Positions 29,150 to 37,108 are shown, numbered from the stretch's first letter. The stretch is 64,000 nucleotides of DNA from Edaphobacter aggregans DSM 19364 (GCF_000745965.1 NZ_JQKI01000022.1:36078-100077), one strand, 5' to 3'. Notes: generated by a model not told the origin, from the sequence alone. Numbers and translations are program-made.

Positions 29150-29252
29150 TTCTGGGGTGATGCAGCGTCAATTCTGGAGCGATAGTTCTGGGGCGATGCA
29201 CCTTCGATTCTGGAGCCGATGCACCGTCAGTTCTGGAGCGATGCAGCGTCAG
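29150..29252. repeat. Tandem repeat of about 22 bp, five units
   Basis: Units begin TTCTGGGGTGATGCAG, TTCTGGAGCGATAG (14-bp truncated), TTCTGGGGCGATGCAC, TTCTGGAGCCGATGCAC (23 bp) and TTCTGGAGCGATGCAG, each full unit ending CGTCAA/TTCGA/CGTCAG. The first unit starts at the end of the dispersed repeat; the last covers the uvrC stop codon. Confidence 0.75.
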
Positions 29253-31378
29253 TTGAGGATGGTTAGAGTGGGGTTTGCGGGAGTGTTCTGATCGGCGGCG
29301 AAGTGCTGGCGGATGCGGTCGGCGGTGGCCTTGTTGACGACGGCGGTTAGGGCGTCGGGGTTCTTTTCGGCGGTCTGGCGGATGGCTCGGATGGAGCCGA
29401 AGTGTTCGAGGAGACGCTGGCGGGTACGGAGGCCTACGCCGGGGATTTCGAGGAGTTCGGAGCTGCGGTCGCGCATCTCGCGGCGCTTGCGGTGGTAGGA
29501 GATGGCGAAGCGGTGGGATTCGTCGCGGATCTTCTGGACAAGGTGGAGGACGGGGGAGCGGCGATCGAGGACGATGGGGTCGTCCTCCTGTCCGTAGACG
29601 TAGATGATCTCCTCGCGCTTGGCGATAGAGGCGAGGGGCTGGGTAGTGATGCCGAGCTCGTTGAGGGCGTCGGCGGCGGCGTGGAGCTGGCCTAGGCCTC
29701 CGTCGATGAGGATGAGGGAGGGGAGGGGCTTCTTATCGTCGAGGAGACGGGAGTAGCGGCGGCGGACGACCTCGTGCATGGAGGCGAAGTCGTCGACGCC
29801 GGTGACGGTGCGCACCTGGAACTTGCGGTAGTCGGATTTTTTCATGGCGCCGTCCTCCCAGACGACCATGGAGGCGACGGTCTCGGCGCCCTGGATGTGG
29901 GAGATGTCGAAGCACTCGATGCGGCGAGGGAGTTCTTCTAGGGTAAGGGCGTCCTGGAGGGCCTGGGCGATGGCTTTTTGTGAGGGGATGAGGACGCGGA
30001 AGCGCTGGTCGTAGGACTGCTTGGCGTTCTGGCAGACGAGGTCGACGAGGGAGCGCTTTTCGCCACGCTGGGGGACGGCGATGTCGACGCGGTGGCCGGT
30101 GCGCTGGGCGAGTAGCTCGGCGAGGGTGGTGCGGTCGGGGAAGTCGACGGGGACGAGGATGGAGCGGGGGACGTAGCCCTGGTCGAGGTAGAGCTGTTTG
30201 AGGAGTGCGGAGAAGAAGGCGGCGGGGTTGAAGGCAGTGGTTAGTGGTTGGTTGTTAGTGGTTAGGTGAGAGACCGGATCGGTGATGGGGGAGTGTTCTT
30301 CGGCGATGGGGGAGTCGTCGTGGATCTCGGGGGCGGGGGTGGTGGGGTTGGGTTCGAGGGTGGGGTCGGTGGTTGTGGCGGCAGCGAGTGATGAAACCGC
30401 AGATCCCTCGACTTCGCTGCGCTCCGCTCGGGATGACACTTCCAGAGTTACACCTTCGGAACTATCGATGAGTAACGCTTCGGTTACGTCTTCTTCGATG
30501 GCGAATGCGGCGAAGTCGGGGAGGTCTTCCCAGAAGAAGTCGCGGCGGTCGACGATCTTGCCGGAGCGCATGTGGAAGAGGTTGACGGCTAGCATCTCGT
30601 TTTCGAAGTGGAAGCCGAAGACGTCGGCGTCCTCGTTTTCAGCGGAGGCGATGCGCTGCTTGTCCTGCATCTGGTGGACGGTGGTGATCTGGTCGCGGAG
30701 GCGGGCGGCCAGCTCGTACTGCTCGTTTTCGGCTGCTGCCGTCATGCGGGCGGTGAGGCGCTGCTCGAGCTCGCCGGGGCGGCCTTCGAGGAAGAGCTGG
30801 ACGTCGCGGATGGCCTGGCGGTAGTCCTCGGGCGTGGTGAGGCCTTCGACGCAGGGGCCGAGGCAGCGCTTGATGTAGTACTGCAGGCAGGCGCGGGGGT
30901 GGTAGCGGGAGAGATCGACCTTGCAGGAGGGGATGAGGAAGCTGCGGTGGATGAGGTCGACGAGGCGGTGGGCGAGGTTGCCGGGGAAGTAAGGGCCGAA
31001 GTAGGCGGAGCCGTCGCGGCGCAGGCGGCGGGTGACGAAGACCTTGGGGTAGCGGTCGGCGAGGGTGAGCTTGATGTAGGGGTAGGTCTTGTCATCGCGC
31101 AAAAGGATGTTGAAGCGAGGCTTGCGCTGCTTGATGAGGTTGTTTTCGAGGGCGAGGGCCTCGTGCTCGTTGGCGACGGTGATGTAGTCGACGTCGACGG
31201 CCTCGCGCATGAGAGTGCCCGTCTTGGCGTTGGCCTGGGAGGCCTGGAGGAAGTAGGAGCGGACGCGTGCGCGGAGGTTCTTGGCCTTGCCGACGTAGAT
31301 GACCTCGCCCTCGGCGTTCTTGTAGAGGTAGCAGCCGGGGGAGGTGGGGAGGGTACGGATTTTCTGGTAGAGGTCCAT
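29249..31378 (-). CDS. uvrC: Excinuclease ABC subunit C with an unusual insert
   Basis: Dual-incision nuclease of nucleotide excision repair. An N-terminal GIY-YIG domain (PGCYLYKNAEGEVIYVGKAK, about residues 13-32), a cysteine-rich part, a UVR domain near residue 210, the RNase H-like nuclease domain and C-terminal helix-hairpin-helix motifs (LLEIPGVGLRTRQRLLEHFG) are all present. At 709 residues it is about 80 longer than usual: residues about 314-382, between the UVR and RNase H parts, are low-complexity and coded by two dispersed intergenic repeats (30401-30438 and 30234-30266). I use the ATG giving MDLYQKIRTLP; a TTG 18 codons earlier is possible. Confidence 0.93.
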   Translation of the reverse strand: MDLYQKIRTLPTSPGCYLYKNAEGEVIYVGKAKNLRARVRSYFLQASQANAKTGTLMREAVDVDYITVANEHEALALENNLIKQRKPRFNILLRDDKTYPYIKLTLADRYPKVFVTRRLRRDGSAYFGPYFPGNLAHRLVDLIHRSFLIPSCKVDLSRYHPRACLQYYIKRCLGPCVEGLTTPEDYRQAIRDVQLFLEGRPGELEQRLTARMTAAAENEQYELAARLRDQITTVHQMQDKQRIASAENEDADVFGFHFENEMLAVNLFHMRSGKIVDRRDFFWEDLPDFAAFAIEEDVTEALLIDSSEGVTLEVSSRAERSEVEGSAVSSLAAATTTDPTLEPNPTTPAPEIHDDSPIAEEHSPITDPVSHLTTNNQPLTTAFNPAAFFSALLKQLYLDQGYVPRSILVPVDFPDRTTLAELLAQRTGHRVDIAVPQRGEKRSLVDLVCQNAKQSYDQRFRVLIPSQKAIAQALQDALTLEELPRRIECFDISHIQGAETVASMVVWEDGAMKKSDYRKFQVRTVTGVDDFASMHEVVRRRYSRLLDDKKPLPSLILIDGGLGQLHAAADALNELGITTQPLASIAKREEIIYVYGQEDDPIVLDRRSPVLHLVQKIRDESHRFAISYHRKRREMRDRSSELLEIPGVGLRTRQRLLEHFGSIRAIRQTAEKNPDALTAVVNKATADRIRQHFAADQNTPANPTLTILN
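30234..30266. repeat. Second dispersed repeat family, copy inside uvrC
   Basis: The core GTTAGTGGTTGGTTGTTAGT is shared, with two or three differences, with 32547-32579 next to the DUF3311 gene. Read on the uvrC strand it is in frame and codes for HLTTNNQPLTTAF. Confidence 0.65.
30401..30438. repeat. Dispersed intergenic repeat, copy 3, inside uvrC
   Basis: AGATCCCTCGACTTCGCTGC continues as GCTCCGCTCGGGATGACA. It is the same family as 11431-11465 and 29108-29149, but lies in frame within uvrC, coding SSRAERSEVEGSA. Confidence 0.7.
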
Positions 31379-31573
31379 TCCGTCAGGGAGAAGGCGCCGC
31401 TGCTGTGAGAGGGCTCTGTTCAGTGTAGTCAAGTTTGACGCGGCGGGTTGTACGAGTAGATTTGACGCGGAGTCGCATCAAAAGTTCCGAATATGGAGGT
31501 GGGCGGGGAGTCGAAAAGGTGCAAAGGGTTGCGGTAAGTTGTTGATGAGGACCTGGTTATCGTTGGTTTAAGT

Positions 31574-31590
31574 TTGGCACGAGGATTGCA
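31574..31590 (+). promoter_or_regulatory. Sigma-54 (RpoN) promoter for the OmpA-like lipoprotein
   Basis: TTGGCACGAGGATTGCA agrees at every defined position with the consensus TTGGCACG-N4-TTGCW; GG and GC are ten bases apart as required. Transcription would start near 31602, about 40 bases before the lipoprotein ATG. Confidence 0.8.
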
Positions 31591-31642
31591 GTATTAGGGG
31601 AAAGCAGAGAGCAGTTTGACCGCGATGAAGGAGATGAATCGT

Positions 31643-32404
31643 ATGACCTCCAAGATTGGTTCTAACTTTGGCAAAGAGTTGAAGATGGGTTCTGCCGCAA
31701 CGGTGGTGCTGACGGGAGCGATGTTGCTTGCGTTTACGACGGGCTGCTCGAGCAAGAACTATGTTCGCTCGCAGACGGCGCCGATTATTCAGCAGACGAA
31801 CGACCTGGATGCGAAGACGGCGAGCGATCACCGAACGATTGTGGACACAGACGAGCGCGCGCAGAAGGGCATTGCGAAGGCACAGGGCGCGGCGGACACG
31901 GCGGATCAGCATGCGATGGCAGCGGGCCAGTCAGCCGATGCGGCGGGCAAGTCGGCGCAAGAGGCGTACAACCGCGTGGATACGCTGAATGGCGTGATCG
32001 CGAACCTTGATAACTACAAGCCGATCGCGGATGTGAGCGTGACGTTCGGGTTCGACAAGGCGGTGCTGACGGCTGCGGACAAGAAGACGCTGGATGATTT
32101 CGCGGCAGGGCTGACGGATAAGCGCGCCTATATTCTGGCGGTGACGGGCGGTACGGACTCGACCGGCGACGCGAACTATAACTACGGGCTGAGCCAGCGC
32201 AGGGCGGACGCGGTGGTGAACTACCTCGCGACGAAGCACAATATTGCTCCGCACAAGTTCTATCTGATCGGGATCGGAAAGGATCAGGAGGTCGCGAGCA
32301 ATAGCACTGCTGACGGACGGAAGAAGAACCGTCGCGTGGAGGTGAAGCTGATGACGAACATGGATCAGCAGGCATCTACGAGCGGACCGAACGCTGCCCA
32401 GTAA
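31643..32404 (+). CDS. OmpA-like peptidoglycan-associated lipoprotein
   Basis: A 253-residue outer-membrane lipoprotein. The signal ends at a lipobox-like TTGCSS; a helical, alanine/aspartate/glutamine-rich stretch (about residues 40-120, likely coiled coil) leads to a C-terminal OmpA domain with GFDKAVLTAADKKTLDDFA and the NYGLSQRRADAVVNYL and GRKKNRRVEVKL motifs that bind peptidoglycan. The ATG chosen has AAGGAG nine bases upstream. It is preceded by a perfect sigma-54 promoter, unusual for such a protein, pointing to control by an enhancer-binding activator. Confidence 0.9.
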   Translation: MTSKIGSNFGKELKMGSAATVVLTGAMLLAFTTGCSSKNYVRSQTAPIIQQTNDLDAKTASDHRTIVDTDERAQKGIAKAQGAADTADQHAMAAGQSADAAGKSAQEAYNRVDTLNGVIANLDNYKPIADVSVTFGFDKAVLTAADKKTLDDFAAGLTDKRAYILAVTGGTDSTGDANYNYGLSQRRADAVVNYLATKHNIAPHKFYLIGIGKDQEVASNSTADGRKKNRRVEVKLMTNMDQQASTSGPNAAQ

Positions 32405-32444
32405 AAGATTTTCCGCAACACCAATCTGCACGACCAACACGCCA

Positions 32445-32484
32445 TGAGGCGCGGCAGCCGATATGCTGCGGCGCGCGCGCCTCA
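32445..32484 (+). terminator. GC-rich hairpin after the OmpA-like gene
   Basis: Outer arms TGAGGCGCG / CGCGCCTCA with an inner GCAGC / GCTGC pair form a stable two-part stem about 40 bases after the stop. There is no U-run, so termination is likely weak or factor-assisted. Confidence 0.45.
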
Positions 32485-32546
32485 CTCCCTCTCCCAGCGG
32501 CGGCGGGGCAGCATAAGGGTACGTCCCTGCCAGCCACCCTCCTAAG

Positions 32547-32579
32547 ACAGTAGTTAGTGATTGGTTGTTAGTGCTTTAG
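32547..32579. repeat. Second dispersed repeat family, intergenic copy
   Basis: ACAGTAGTTAGTGATTGGTT followed by GTTAGTGCTTTAG; near-identical to the copy within uvrC. It overlaps the stop codon of the DUF3311 gene. Confidence 0.6.
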
Positions 32580-32830
32580 TCGGTAGGTTCTTTCAGGCGG
32601 AGGTAGGCTACGCCTAGGATGATCGACGTGAGGATGACCCAAAGGAACTGGTACCAGTAGAAGAAAGGGAAGCCAAGAAGCGTAGGTGTGGCGCGCGCGT
32701 AGATCTGCGGGAAGCAGAGTGCGAGATAGGGAACGGCGAGGAGAGTCCAGATGGCGGGGCTCTTTTTGTTTGCCTGGCTCGCTGTGTTTGCCTGCTTCGA
32801 TGGCTTCTGTGAGTTTGGCTCAGTCGTCAT
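32576..32830 (-). CDS. DUF3311 family small membrane protein
   Basis: An 84-residue protein with a Lys/Gln/Ser-rich N-terminus and two helices (about residues 27-45 and 55-77). The central LLGFPFFYWYQFLWV matches the DUF3311 signature. Members usually sit next to a sodium:solute symporter; none is adjacent here. The stop codon lies in a dispersed repeat. Confidence 0.75.
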   Translation of the reverse strand: MTTEPNSQKPSKQANTASQANKKSPAIWTLLAVPYLALCFPQIYARATPTLLGFPFFYWYQFLWVILTSIILGVAYLRLKEPTD

Positions 32831-32901
32831 TTTCGTCTTGTTCGTAGTGATGCTAACACGCGCAGATGCGAGCGGTGGTGAGCTTCGAGTAAAGTGGAGG
32901 T

Positions 32902-33723
32902 ATGGCGTTATCAGCACGGGAAGAGGCTGCGCGGAGTCTTCTGGAGTCTGTAGAGATCATGGCGCGGCTTCGCGGTCCGGATGGGTGTCCGTGGGACCGG
33001 GAGCAGACCTTCGACACGATCAAGCGGCACACGCTGGAGGAGACGTATGAGGTCTTCGACGCGATTGAGCGGAGGGCGTGGCCTGAACTGAAGGATGAGC
33101 TGGGTGATCTGCTGCTGCAGGTTCTGTTCTACGCGCAGATGGCGGCCGATGAGGGGTATTTCACGATTGCAGACGTGGCGGAGAATTTGAACGCGAAGCT
33201 AGTGCGGCGGCATCCTCACATCTTTGGCGATGTGGAGGCGCGGGACGCCGCGACGGTGCTGAAGAACTGGGAGCAAATCAAGCGCGAGGAGAAGGCGGCG
33301 GCGGGGGCGAAGACGCAGGATGCGTCGCTGCTGGGGGATATTCCGCGGTCGATGCCGGCGCTGATGGAGGCGGGGAAGTTGGGTTCGCGCGCCGCGAAGG
33401 TGGGGTTCGACTGGCCGGATGTTGAGGGCCTGTTTGCGAAGCTGGATGAGGAGATCGGTGAGCTTCGCAGCGAGGTGGAGGGAACGGTCCCTCCTGGGGC
33501 GGTCGAGGAGGAGATGGGCGATCTGCTGTTTACAGCGGTGAACCTGGCGCGGCATTTGAAGGTTGATCCGGAGCAGGCGCTGCGAGCGGCGAACGCTAAG
33601 TTCCGGCGGCGATTTGTGGCGATGGAGAGCGCAGCAGGAGGGCATGAGGAGCTTGCGGCGCGCACGCCGGATGAGCTTGAGGAGTTGTGGGCGAAGGCGA
33701 AGGCGGGGGAGGCGGATGAGTGA
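32902..33723 (+). CDS. mazG: Nucleoside triphosphate pyrophosphohydrolase MazG
   Basis: Hydrolyses (d)NTPs to monophosphate and pyrophosphate, cleaning damaged nucleotides. The 273-residue protein has two MazG domains; the first carries the metal-binding EETYEVFDAI and DELGDLLLQVLFYAQ motifs, and the second repeats them as LDEEIGELRSE and EEEMGDLLFTAVN. Length and layout match E. coli MazG. Confidence 0.94.
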   Translation: MALSAREEAARSLLESVEIMARLRGPDGCPWDREQTFDTIKRHTLEETYEVFDAIERRAWPELKDELGDLLLQVLFYAQMAADEGYFTIADVAENLNAKLVRRHPHIFGDVEARDAATVLKNWEQIKREEKAAAGAKTQDASLLGDIPRSMPALMEAGKLGSRAAKVGFDWPDVEGLFAKLDEEIGELRSEVEGTVPPGAVEEEMGDLLFTAVNLARHLKVDPEQALRAANAKFRRRFVAMESAAGGHEELAARTPDELEELWAKAKAGEADE

Positions 33724-33754
33724 AGTGAAGGGTCTCTCGCGACTGCGGCCGCAA

Positions 33755-33780
33755 ACAAACAGGGCTGAAGCCCTGTTTGT
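33755..33780. repeat. Near-perfect 26-bp palindrome downstream of mazG
   Basis: ACAAACAGGGCT-GA-AGCCCTGTTTGT: 12-bp arms with a 2-base centre. The GGGCTGAAGCCC core looks like a dispersed palindromic element; a weaker relative (AGCGGCTAAGGCCGC) lies at about 33848. It may act as a terminator for mazG although no U-run follows. The remaining bases up to 33964 hold nothing else I can name. Confidence 0.55.
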
Positions 33781-33964
33781 AACTGAAAGGGTCTCGTGGG
33801 CTGAAGTCGGTTCTGAAAAGTTTCTCGCGAGCAAAGATCGGTACCCAGCGGCTAAGGCCGCATTTGAGGCAGGATGGCTGAAACCTTGACCTTTTTGAGG
33901 CAGCGTTTTTAAGCATCCTTGAAGGCCTGCTAATCCTGGAGACGTGGATAGAGAAGAACAGACG

Positions 33965-34756
33965 ATGAGCACGCAACCACAGGGCAATTTAGAGATTCGG
34001 TCTTTGACGACGCTGGAGCAGTTTGAGCGGTGCGTGGTTCTGCAGTTGGAGGTGTGGGGGTACAGCGATGGCGATCTGATTCCGAGGCGCGTGTTTCTGG
34101 TGGCGCAGCGGATTGGCGGGCAGGTGCTGGGAGCGTTCGATGGCGAGACGATTGTGGGGTTCGCGATGGCGCTGCCGGGGTATCGGGATGGGCATCCGTA
34201 CCTGCACTCGCACATGCTGGCGGTGCTGCCGGAGTACCGCAACGCGGGACTGGGGCGGAGGTTGAAGCTGGCGCAGAGAGACGACGCGATTGCGCGGGGC
34301 TTTGATCTGATGGAGTGGACGTTTGATCCGCTGGAGATCAAGAATGCGCACCTGAATATTGCCCGGCTGGGGGCGATCTCGCGGCGCTATAAGGCGGATT
34401 TTTATGGGCCTTCGTCTTCTCCCTTGCAGGGGGGGCTTCCGACGGATAGGCTATACGCGGAATGGTGGCTGAGGTCGCCCAGGGTGATGGGCGCGCTGCG
34501 TGGCGAGGCTCAGCCGATAGAAGTCATCGAACGCGTTACCGTCCCGCAGACCATCTACCAGTGGAAGCAGGACCCCGAACAAAGAGATTTAGCGAAGCAG
34601 GCGCAGGCGAGTAACCGCGCGGCGCTGGAGTCGGCGTTTGATCGAGGTCTGGTCGTCGTCGGCTATGAGCGCGATGCAAAGGGGAACGGAAGCTTTCTGC
34701 TTGGCCCGTGGAACGACGCGGAGCAGGGAGCCTGGAGTTCCGGAAAGACTAAATAG
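33965..34756 (+). CDS. GNAT family N-acyltransferase
   Basis: A 263-residue acyl-CoA-dependent transferase. The GNAT core occupies roughly residues 10-180 with the CoA pyrophosphate loop in EYRNAGLGRRLKLAQRD (about residue 90). It lies 45 bases upstream of an enolase-superfamily OSBS/NSAR gene on the same strand. In Geobacillus kaustophilus a GNAT next to NSAR is a D-amino-acid N-succinyltransferase, so that role is the best inference here; the substrate is not shown by sequence. Confidence 0.82.
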   Translation: MSTQPQGNLEIRSLTTLEQFERCVVLQLEVWGYSDGDLIPRRVFLVAQRIGGQVLGAFDGETIVGFAMALPGYRDGHPYLHSHMLAVLPEYRNAGLGRRLKLAQRDDAIARGFDLMEWTFDPLEIKNAHLNIARLGAISRRYKADFYGPSSSPLQGGLPTDRLYAEWWLRSPRVMGALRGEAQPIEVIERVTVPQTIYQWKQDPEQRDLAKQAQASNRAALESAFDRGLVVVGYERDAKGNGSFLLGPWNDAEQGAWSSGKTK

Positions 34757-34801
34757 CGCGACAGACGCGATGGAAGTAAAGGGGAAGGACGGGATTCAAC
34801 A

Positions 34802-35932
34802 ATGCTGAACATCGATGCCATTCACATGCGAGAGATCAATATGCCGCTGGCGTATCCGTTTGAGACCAGCTTTGGGCTGACGACGGGGCGGCGCATTCTG
34901 TTGATCGAGATTGAGAGCGAGGGGCTGACGGCGTGGGGAGAGTGCGTGGCGGGGGAGCATCCCTACTTCAGCGACGAGATGATTGACACGGCGTGGATCA
35001 TCACGGAGACGGAGCTGGCTCCGAAGCTGCTGGAGGCCGACCTGGAGGGCGGCGGCAGCGTGCCGGATGTGCTGAAGCAGGTGCGCGGGCACCGGATGGC
35101 GAAGGCGGCGCTGGAGAACGCAGTGTGGGACCTGGAGGCGCAGGCGGAGAGGGTTCCGCTGGCCGAACTGCTGGGCGGCACGCGCAAGGTAATTCCGTGC
35201 GGTGTGTCGATTGGGATTCAGCCTTCGCTCGAGCAGCTAATGGACAAGATTGAGACTGAGGTGGAGGCGGGTTATCAGCGCATCAAGCTGAAGTGCAAGC
35301 CGGGATGGGACAACCACATCTTTGAGGCGGTGCGGAAGCGCTGGCCTGAGATCATGCTGAGTTGCGATGCGAACTCGGCGTACCGGATGAAGGACTTCGA
35401 CCACATTGCGACGTGGGACCAGTTCAAGCTGCTGATGGCGGAGCAGCCGCTGTGGTACGACGATTTTTATTTCCACTCAATGCTACAGAAGCGGATCAAG
35501 ACGCCGATCTGCCTGGATGAGTCGATCCGCAACCGGCGCGATGCGCTGGCGGCGATCGATATGGAATCGTGCCAGATCATCAACATCAAGGTGGGCCGCG
35601 TGGGAGGCTTCAGCGAGGCGATTGCGGTGCACAACGTTGCGGAGGAGCGCGGGGTTCCAGTGTGGTGCGGAGGCATGTTGGAGACGGGCATTGGGCGGGC
35701 GCACAATATCGCGCTGTCGTCGCTGCCGAACTTCCTGCTTCCAGGGGATGTGTCGGCCTCGGCTCGCTACTGGGCGCAGGACATCATCGAGCCCGAAGTG
35801 ACGGTGAGCAAGAAGGGCGAGATTACGGTTCCGACGGGCGCTGGCTCGGGGTTTGCGGTTCTGCGGGAGCGGATCGAGGACCTGACGGTTCGCCGGCAGA
35901 CGCTGCGGGCGAAGGCTCGGGTGACGGCGTAG
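34802..35932 (+). CDS. menC: o-Succinylbenzoate synthase / N-succinylamino acid racemase family
   Basis: Enolase-superfamily enzyme of the muconate-lactonising subgroup, 376 residues. The catalytic set is intact: KxK (K162, K164), metal ligands D189, E214 and D239, and K263 on the opposite face. Sequences of this subgroup (GGMLETGIGRAHN near residue 300) may make o-succinylbenzoate for menaquinone, racemise N-succinylamino acids, or both. The adjacent GNAT favours an NSAR role; no other men gene is present. Confidence 0.88.
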   Translation: MLNIDAIHMREINMPLAYPFETSFGLTTGRRILLIEIESEGLTAWGECVAGEHPYFSDEMIDTAWIITETELAPKLLEADLEGGGSVPDVLKQVRGHRMAKAALENAVWDLEAQAERVPLAELLGGTRKVIPCGVSIGIQPSLEQLMDKIETEVEAGYQRIKLKCKPGWDNHIFEAVRKRWPEIMLSCDANSAYRMKDFDHIATWDQFKLLMAEQPLWYDDFYFHSMLQKRIKTPICLDESIRNRRDALAAIDMESCQIINIKVGRVGGFSEAIAVHNVAEERGVPVWCGGMLETGIGRAHNIALSSLPNFLLPGDVSASARYWAQDIIEPEVTVSKKGEITVPTGAGSGFAVLRERIEDLTVRRQTLRAKARVTA

Positions 35933-35943
35933 CGGTTGCGGGA

Positions 35944-36930
35944 TTAGCGGGTGGGCAGCGGCGTATTGAGGAGCAGGTGGATGGCGTCCTGGTAGCTCAT
36001 CTCGGGCACAGTCTGAAATGCTGAGGCATCGATGTCGGTCTTGATGTTGAGGGTCTTCACCATGAGGGCCCGGACGGTGATGCGTTCGGTGAAGTGGGTG
36101 AAGATCCAGCGGCCGTTGCCGGCCTCGGCCAGCTCGAGGATGAGTGTGCCGCCGGGGTAGATGTGCGCGAGCATCCCCCAGCCGAAGTTGATGCCCTGAA
36201 AGATGTTTCCTTCCATGCGGACGAGCTGCTTGGTCTTTGCGTCGATCCAGGCGCGGCCCTTTAGGCCGGTGAGGGCCGCGGCGGTGGTGGTTGGAGGGTG
36301 GAACATCGGGTTGGGCGCGTAGTCGATGACGATCTCGGTCATGCCGGGGTTCTTGCCGGTCTGCGGCTGGCCGGGGACGTAGGTGTAGATCATGGCGTCG
36401 GGCATGAGGCGCATGAGCGAGTCGGCGATCTTTCTGCCGGAGTCGTCGTTCTTGACATGCTTGGCGAAGGCATCGGGGTTGGCGAGCATGTCGTTGAGGC
36501 GCTGGCGCTCGTTTTTGTCCTGCTCTGCTGTGAGGGGTTTGCCATCGCGGTAGAGGAGCCTTGCCACGGTGCCGTCGCGGCTCTCGATGACGTCACGGAC
36601 CTGGTCCCCCTTGGCATCGACGATATGCATGCGATAGCGGAGGTAGGAGTTTTTGTGGTGGAGCGCGTCGAGCTCGCGAGCGACGGTGTCGACGACCCAG
36701 GAGCGCGGAGGCACGGCGAGAAGAGATGCGGGGACGCTCTCGCTGGCGATCGCGGCGGTTTGTGGAGGGGCGGTGGCGTTCGCGGAGAGATGCGGCGAGA
36801 GGAGGGCGGCGGCGAGGAGGCCGCGCAGCAGAATAGAGCGGGATTTCGCAATGGCACGTGCCTTGGCGGAGGCGGCGGACAGCGCGCGCTGTGTGGAGTG
36901 ATGGCGCTGTCTCCGACGTTCAACCTTCAC
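35944..36930 (-). CDS. Hypothetical exported protein
   Basis: A 328-residue protein with an arginine-rich N-terminus and a hydrophobic signal (about residues 33-50), followed by a domain with the style of outer-membrane lipoprotein-sorting or LolA-like folds (a long run of beta segments, e.g. GLKGRAWIDAKTKQLVRMEGNIF), but no firm family. The start may be further downstream near the signal. Convergent with the menC-like gene. Confidence 0.65.
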   Translation of the reverse strand: MKVERRRQRHHSTQRALSAASAKARAIAKSRSILLRGLLAAALLSPHLSANATAPPQTAAIASESVPASLLAVPPRSWVVDTVARELDALHHKNSYLRYRMHIVDAKGDQVRDVIESRDGTVARLLYRDGKPLTAEQDKNERQRLNDMLANPDAFAKHVKNDDSGRKIADSLMRLMPDAMIYTYVPGQPQTGKNPGMTEIVIDYAPNPMFHPPTTTAAALTGLKGRAWIDAKTKQLVRMEGNIFQGINFGWGMLAHIYPGGTLILELAEAGNGRWIFTHFTERITVRALMVKTLNIKTDIDASAFQTVPEMSYQDAIHLLLNTPLPTR

Positions 36931-37024
36931 CCGCTAACCTCATTGGAGGAACAGATTTCCTGTTCGCAGACGGTCTGTCACTATCTTACGTATGACGTAG
37001 GGACTACCTGCAAAGTTTTCCGGT

Positions 37025-37053
37025 TTGCCTCGCAGCGGAGCGTTGGGTATAGT
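37025..37053 (+). promoter_or_regulatory. Sigma-70 promoter for bactofilin
   Basis: TTGCCT, a 17-base spacer, then TATAGT; the predicted start is about 50 bases before the bactofilin ATG. An inverted repeat TACGT-ATG-ACGTA lies 26 bases further upstream (36987-36999) and could bind a regulator. Confidence 0.55.
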
Positions 37054-37108
37054 TCGGGCAAGGCGCAACAGATTTCACACACTTCCTTCAGGAGAACCGA
37101 GAGAGCGC

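Larger units (their letters stand above)
28769..29248. other. 480-base intergenic region with terminator and repeats
   Basis: Between the zinc peptidase gene and the 3' end of uvrC. Its left part is AT-rich and unstructured, apart from the terminator at 28884-28918; the right part holds a dispersed repeat (29108-29149) and a five-unit tandem repeat that runs into uvrC. I see no credible gene. Confidence 0.6.

Noticed and set aside
29150..29252. CRISPR-like array
   Set aside because: Units are contiguous with no spacers, diverged, and overlap a coding end; it is a tandem repeat.
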